The notes beneath the pieces were generated by a model. The model worked only from the letters and a program-made list of their open reading frames with translations, was not told the DNA's origin and did not search any database. A stretch of DNA of 14,148 nucleotides from Christensenella sp. UBA7707 (GTDB lineage Bacteria; Bacillota; Clostridia; Christensenellales; CAG-138): contig DLFZ01000131.1 of assembly GCA_002482435.1 (NCBI GenBank), positions 632 through 14,779 of the forward strand. The letters run 5' to 3'. Numbering within the stretch: the first letter of the stretch is position 1; every line of letters starts with the position of its first letter. Of the stretch, positions 12,530-14,148 are shown in pieces. A program made the position numbers and the translations under genes.

Positions 12530-13792
12530 TTACTGCTCATGTGCAAACGCCGCCATATCCACCGGCATCCCGCCCATAAGCCTGCTTTTTTCCGCCGCGA
12601 GGGCAACAAGGTGACTTTTTGCGCTCAAACGCGCGCCGGTTTTATTTTCTGTACCTTGTTCGCCGCGCAAAAGCGCGGTGAAAGCGCTCAACATCGCGTC
12701 GTCGCTGCCATTGTGCTCGCCCGCGAGCGGGTCTACGCGGATTGTCGTGTGGCTGCCCGTCGCAAAATCCCAAAGTTCAACCATGTTTTTGTCCATGTTG
12801 CCGCGGATTTGCCCACGGCTGCCCATGAGGTTGATGACGCGCTCATTGTATTTGGTGAAGGCCGACATCACAAAGCTTGCGTGAACGCCGTTTTGAAAGC
12901 GGAGCTGCACCGTTTGGTGATCTACCACGTCGTTGTCGCAGCGGTAGACGCAGCGCCCGTAAGGGCCTTCACGTAGTGCCTTCATTACACCCTCCGGCGT
13001 TTGGTCGAGCGTTAAAACGCTGATGAAGCCGCCCGAGCGCGCGTTTACATGGTGCAAATAAAAGCGCGGTGCGTAATAGGGGCAGGTGCTTTGATGCTTG
13101 CAGCCATCCGTGCAGCGCGCGGGAGCGCCCTCCGGAGCGTGTGCGGCGTTAAAATGCGCAAGGCTCCCGAAGCTTGTCACACATTCGCACTCGCTTCCCG
13201 CAAGCCACTGGAGAATGTCCGTATCGTGGCAGGACTTCGCGAGGATCATGGGGCTTACTTCGCTTTTTCGCCAGTTGCCGCGCACGTAGCTGTGCGCCGC
13301 GTGCCAGTAGCCAACGCTTTCAAGGTGCTCAATGCAAACAAGTTGGCCGATTGCTCTATTATCGAGCAGATGCTTGATGGCTGTGAAAAAAGGCGAGTAG
13401 CGCAGCACGTGGCAAACGCTTAAGGTAAGCCCTGTTCGCTCCGCCTCATCCGCCAGAGCGAGGATATCGTTCTTTTCGGGGCTCATGGGTTTTTCGCAAA
13501 GCACATGGTAGCCACGATCAAGCGCAGCCATTGCAGGCGCGAAATGTTCCCTGTCCTGTGTGCAAACAAAAGCGCAATCGGCAAAGCGGCTGTGCGAGAG
13601 CGCCTCGCGCCAGTCCGCAAATTGAAATTCATCAGGGATGTTGTGCGCGTGGGCAAATGCTTCGCGCCTATCCCTGCGCGGTTCCGCCACGCCTGCGAAG
13701 GAAAGCTCGTCGGGGTGCCTGAGGGCGTAAGCGCCGTAAGCGTTTGTGCCGCGCTGCCCTGCACCGATCAAAAGTGCCGTAATCTTTTTCAT
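12530..13792 (-). CDS. Gfo/Idh/MocA-family NAD(P)-dependent oxidoreductase
   Basis: 420 residues. The N-terminal Rossmann domain has GAGQRG at 10-15 and the EKP motif at 100-102 (CEKPMSP). The C-terminal alpha/beta domain holds the catalytic-type KSCHDTDILQW with Lys186, His189, Asp190 and Asp192. An insert carries three cysteines, Cys227, Cys231 and Cys237 (CTDGCKHQSTCPYY), a possible metal or structural site that I have seen in some relatives. The family oxidises or isomerises sugars, inositols and glycosides; the substrate here is unknown. Cytoplasmic. The ATG lies 2 bases after the stop of the upstream regulator gene; ribosome site GGGGAG lies rather far upstream or AAGG nearer, so coupling is likely. 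The regulator presumably controls it. Confidence 0.9.
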   Translation of the reverse strand: MKKITALLIGAGQRGTNAYGAYALRHPDELSFAGVAEPRRDRREAFAHAHNIPDEFQFADWREALSHSRFADCAFVCTQDREHFAPAMAALDRGYHVLCEKPMSPEKNDILALADEAERTGLTLSVCHVLRYSPFFTAIKHLLDNRAIGQLVCIEHLESVGYWHAAHSYVRGNWRKSEVSPMILAKSCHDTDILQWLAGSECECVTSFGSLAHFNAAHAPEGAPARCTDGCKHQSTCPYYAPRFYLHHVNARSGGFISVLTLDQTPEGVMKALREGPYGRCVYRCDNDVVDHQTVQLRFQNGVHASFVMSAFTKYNERVINLMGSRGQIRGNMDKNMVELWDFATGSHTTIRVDPLAGEHNGSDDAMLSAFTALLRGEQGTENKTGARLSAKSHLVALAAEKSRLMGGMPVDMAAFAHEQ

Positions 13793-13794
13793 GT

Positions 13795-14148
13795 CTATGC
13801 CTTTCGCTCCCCCGCGTAGAAAAGCGCGGGGATCAAGTGGCTTTCCTGCAACACCGCTCTTCCCGCCATGCGGTCAAGAAGCAGCGCAACCGCCTTTTTG
13901 GCAATGGCGCATTCGTCTTGCTTCATGTGCATGAACGTGTAACCGCGGGGCGCAAGCGCGTCTTCATCGATGCAGGCGACGCGAAAGCTTTCCCCGGGCA
14001 CAAGGCCAAGCTCGCTTGCGGCGCAAACAAGCGAAGGAACAATGCCGTATTCCGCCGCAATCACGGCGTCGGTTGTGCGGGCGTGCTCTTCAAGGTGTTT
14101 TTTCAGTTCCGCGACAACCGCAAAGGAGGGTGCGTTGTTCAAAAAAGA
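13795..14148 (-). CDS. Transcriptional regulator with LacI-type effector domain (N terminus outside window)
   Basis: Only the last 117 residues are visible; the frame is open to the right edge, so the apparent start at 14142 (TTG) is not the real one. The segment has the features of the C-terminal lobe of LacI/PurR-type periplasmic-binding-like domains: TDAVIAAEYGIVPSLVCAASELGLVPGE, then RVACIDED, then HMKQDECAIAKKAVALLLDRM with the conserved MxQ. The DNA-binding domain is not seen and could be LacI-type or GntR-type (AraR-like). It is co-transcribed with the oxidoreductase (2-base gap) and should sense a related sugar. It is also a candidate for the operator near the GH3 promoter. Confidence 0.82.
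   Translation of the reverse strand, partial: SFLNNAPSFAVVAELKKHLEEHARTTDAVIAAEYGIVPSLVCAASELGLVPGESFRVACIDEDALAPRGYTFMHMKQDECAIAKKAVALLLDRMAGRAVLQESHLIPALFYAGERKA

Noticed and set aside
12473..12976. Plus-strand frame opposite the oxidoreductase 3' end
   Set aside because: No ribosome site and no motif; the opposite strand carries a full Gfo/Idh/MocA protein.

Overview
The window looks like chromosomal DNA of an anaerobic member of the Bacillota (Clostridia-like). The evidence is strong GGAGG ribosome sites, short Clostridia-type intergenic spacing, BioY, a family II (Mn) pyrophosphatase carrying CBS and DRTGG domains, a DUF2156/GNAT pair, a FadR-type GntR regulator, and a Bacillota-type cytoplasmic GH3 glucosidase with a cre-like operator. 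No transposase, integrase, CRISPR array, rRNA or tRNA gene was seen. No gene-free stretch exceeds about 300 bases. I cannot name the species.

Left region (1-3940, plus strand) is the most interesting part. A RuBisCO-like protein (5' end outside the window), an RpiB-fold isomerase, a TIM-fold isomerase, a class II aldolase-fold protein and a GntR/FCD regulator are tightly packed in one direction. The RLP + TIM-like + RpiB-like trio matches the published D-apionate route: 3-oxo-isoapionate 4-phosphate is decarboxylated to L-erythrulose 1-phosphate (OiaX), then isomerised to D-erythrulose 4-phosphate (LerI) and D-erythrose 4-phosphate (DerI), which enters the pentose phosphate pathway. The RpiB-like enzyme has lost the ring-opening His of true ribose-5-phosphate isomerase, as expected for an acyclic C4 substrate. 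The class II aldolase protein has no place in that published scheme as I remember it, so it is the main unknown. The regulator has its own promoter overlapped by inverted repeats.

Middle region (3941-6991). After a bidirectional terminator lies bioY (minus), then a compact divergent promoter in which one palindromic TTGCAA serves as the -35 of both bioY and a plus-strand pair (DUF2156 protein and Eis-like GNAT). A possible 38-residue membrane peptide follows, then yajC with a good sigma-A promoter and a terminator.

Right region (7005-14148). A GH3 beta-glycosidase and an alpha/beta-hydrolase esterase form a minus-strand operon with a promoter and cre-like operator. Divergent from it is the CBS-DRTGG pyrophosphatase, whose short leader contains a terminator-like hairpin. 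Beyond a bidirectional terminator, a minus-strand Gfo/Idh/MocA oxidoreductase lies two bases downstream of the C-terminal part of a LacI-type effector-binding regulator cut by the window edge. Together with the putative apionate operon, this suggests a carbohydrate-scavenging anaerobe feeding on plant material; apiose occurs in plant cell walls and glycosides. That ecological reading is inference.
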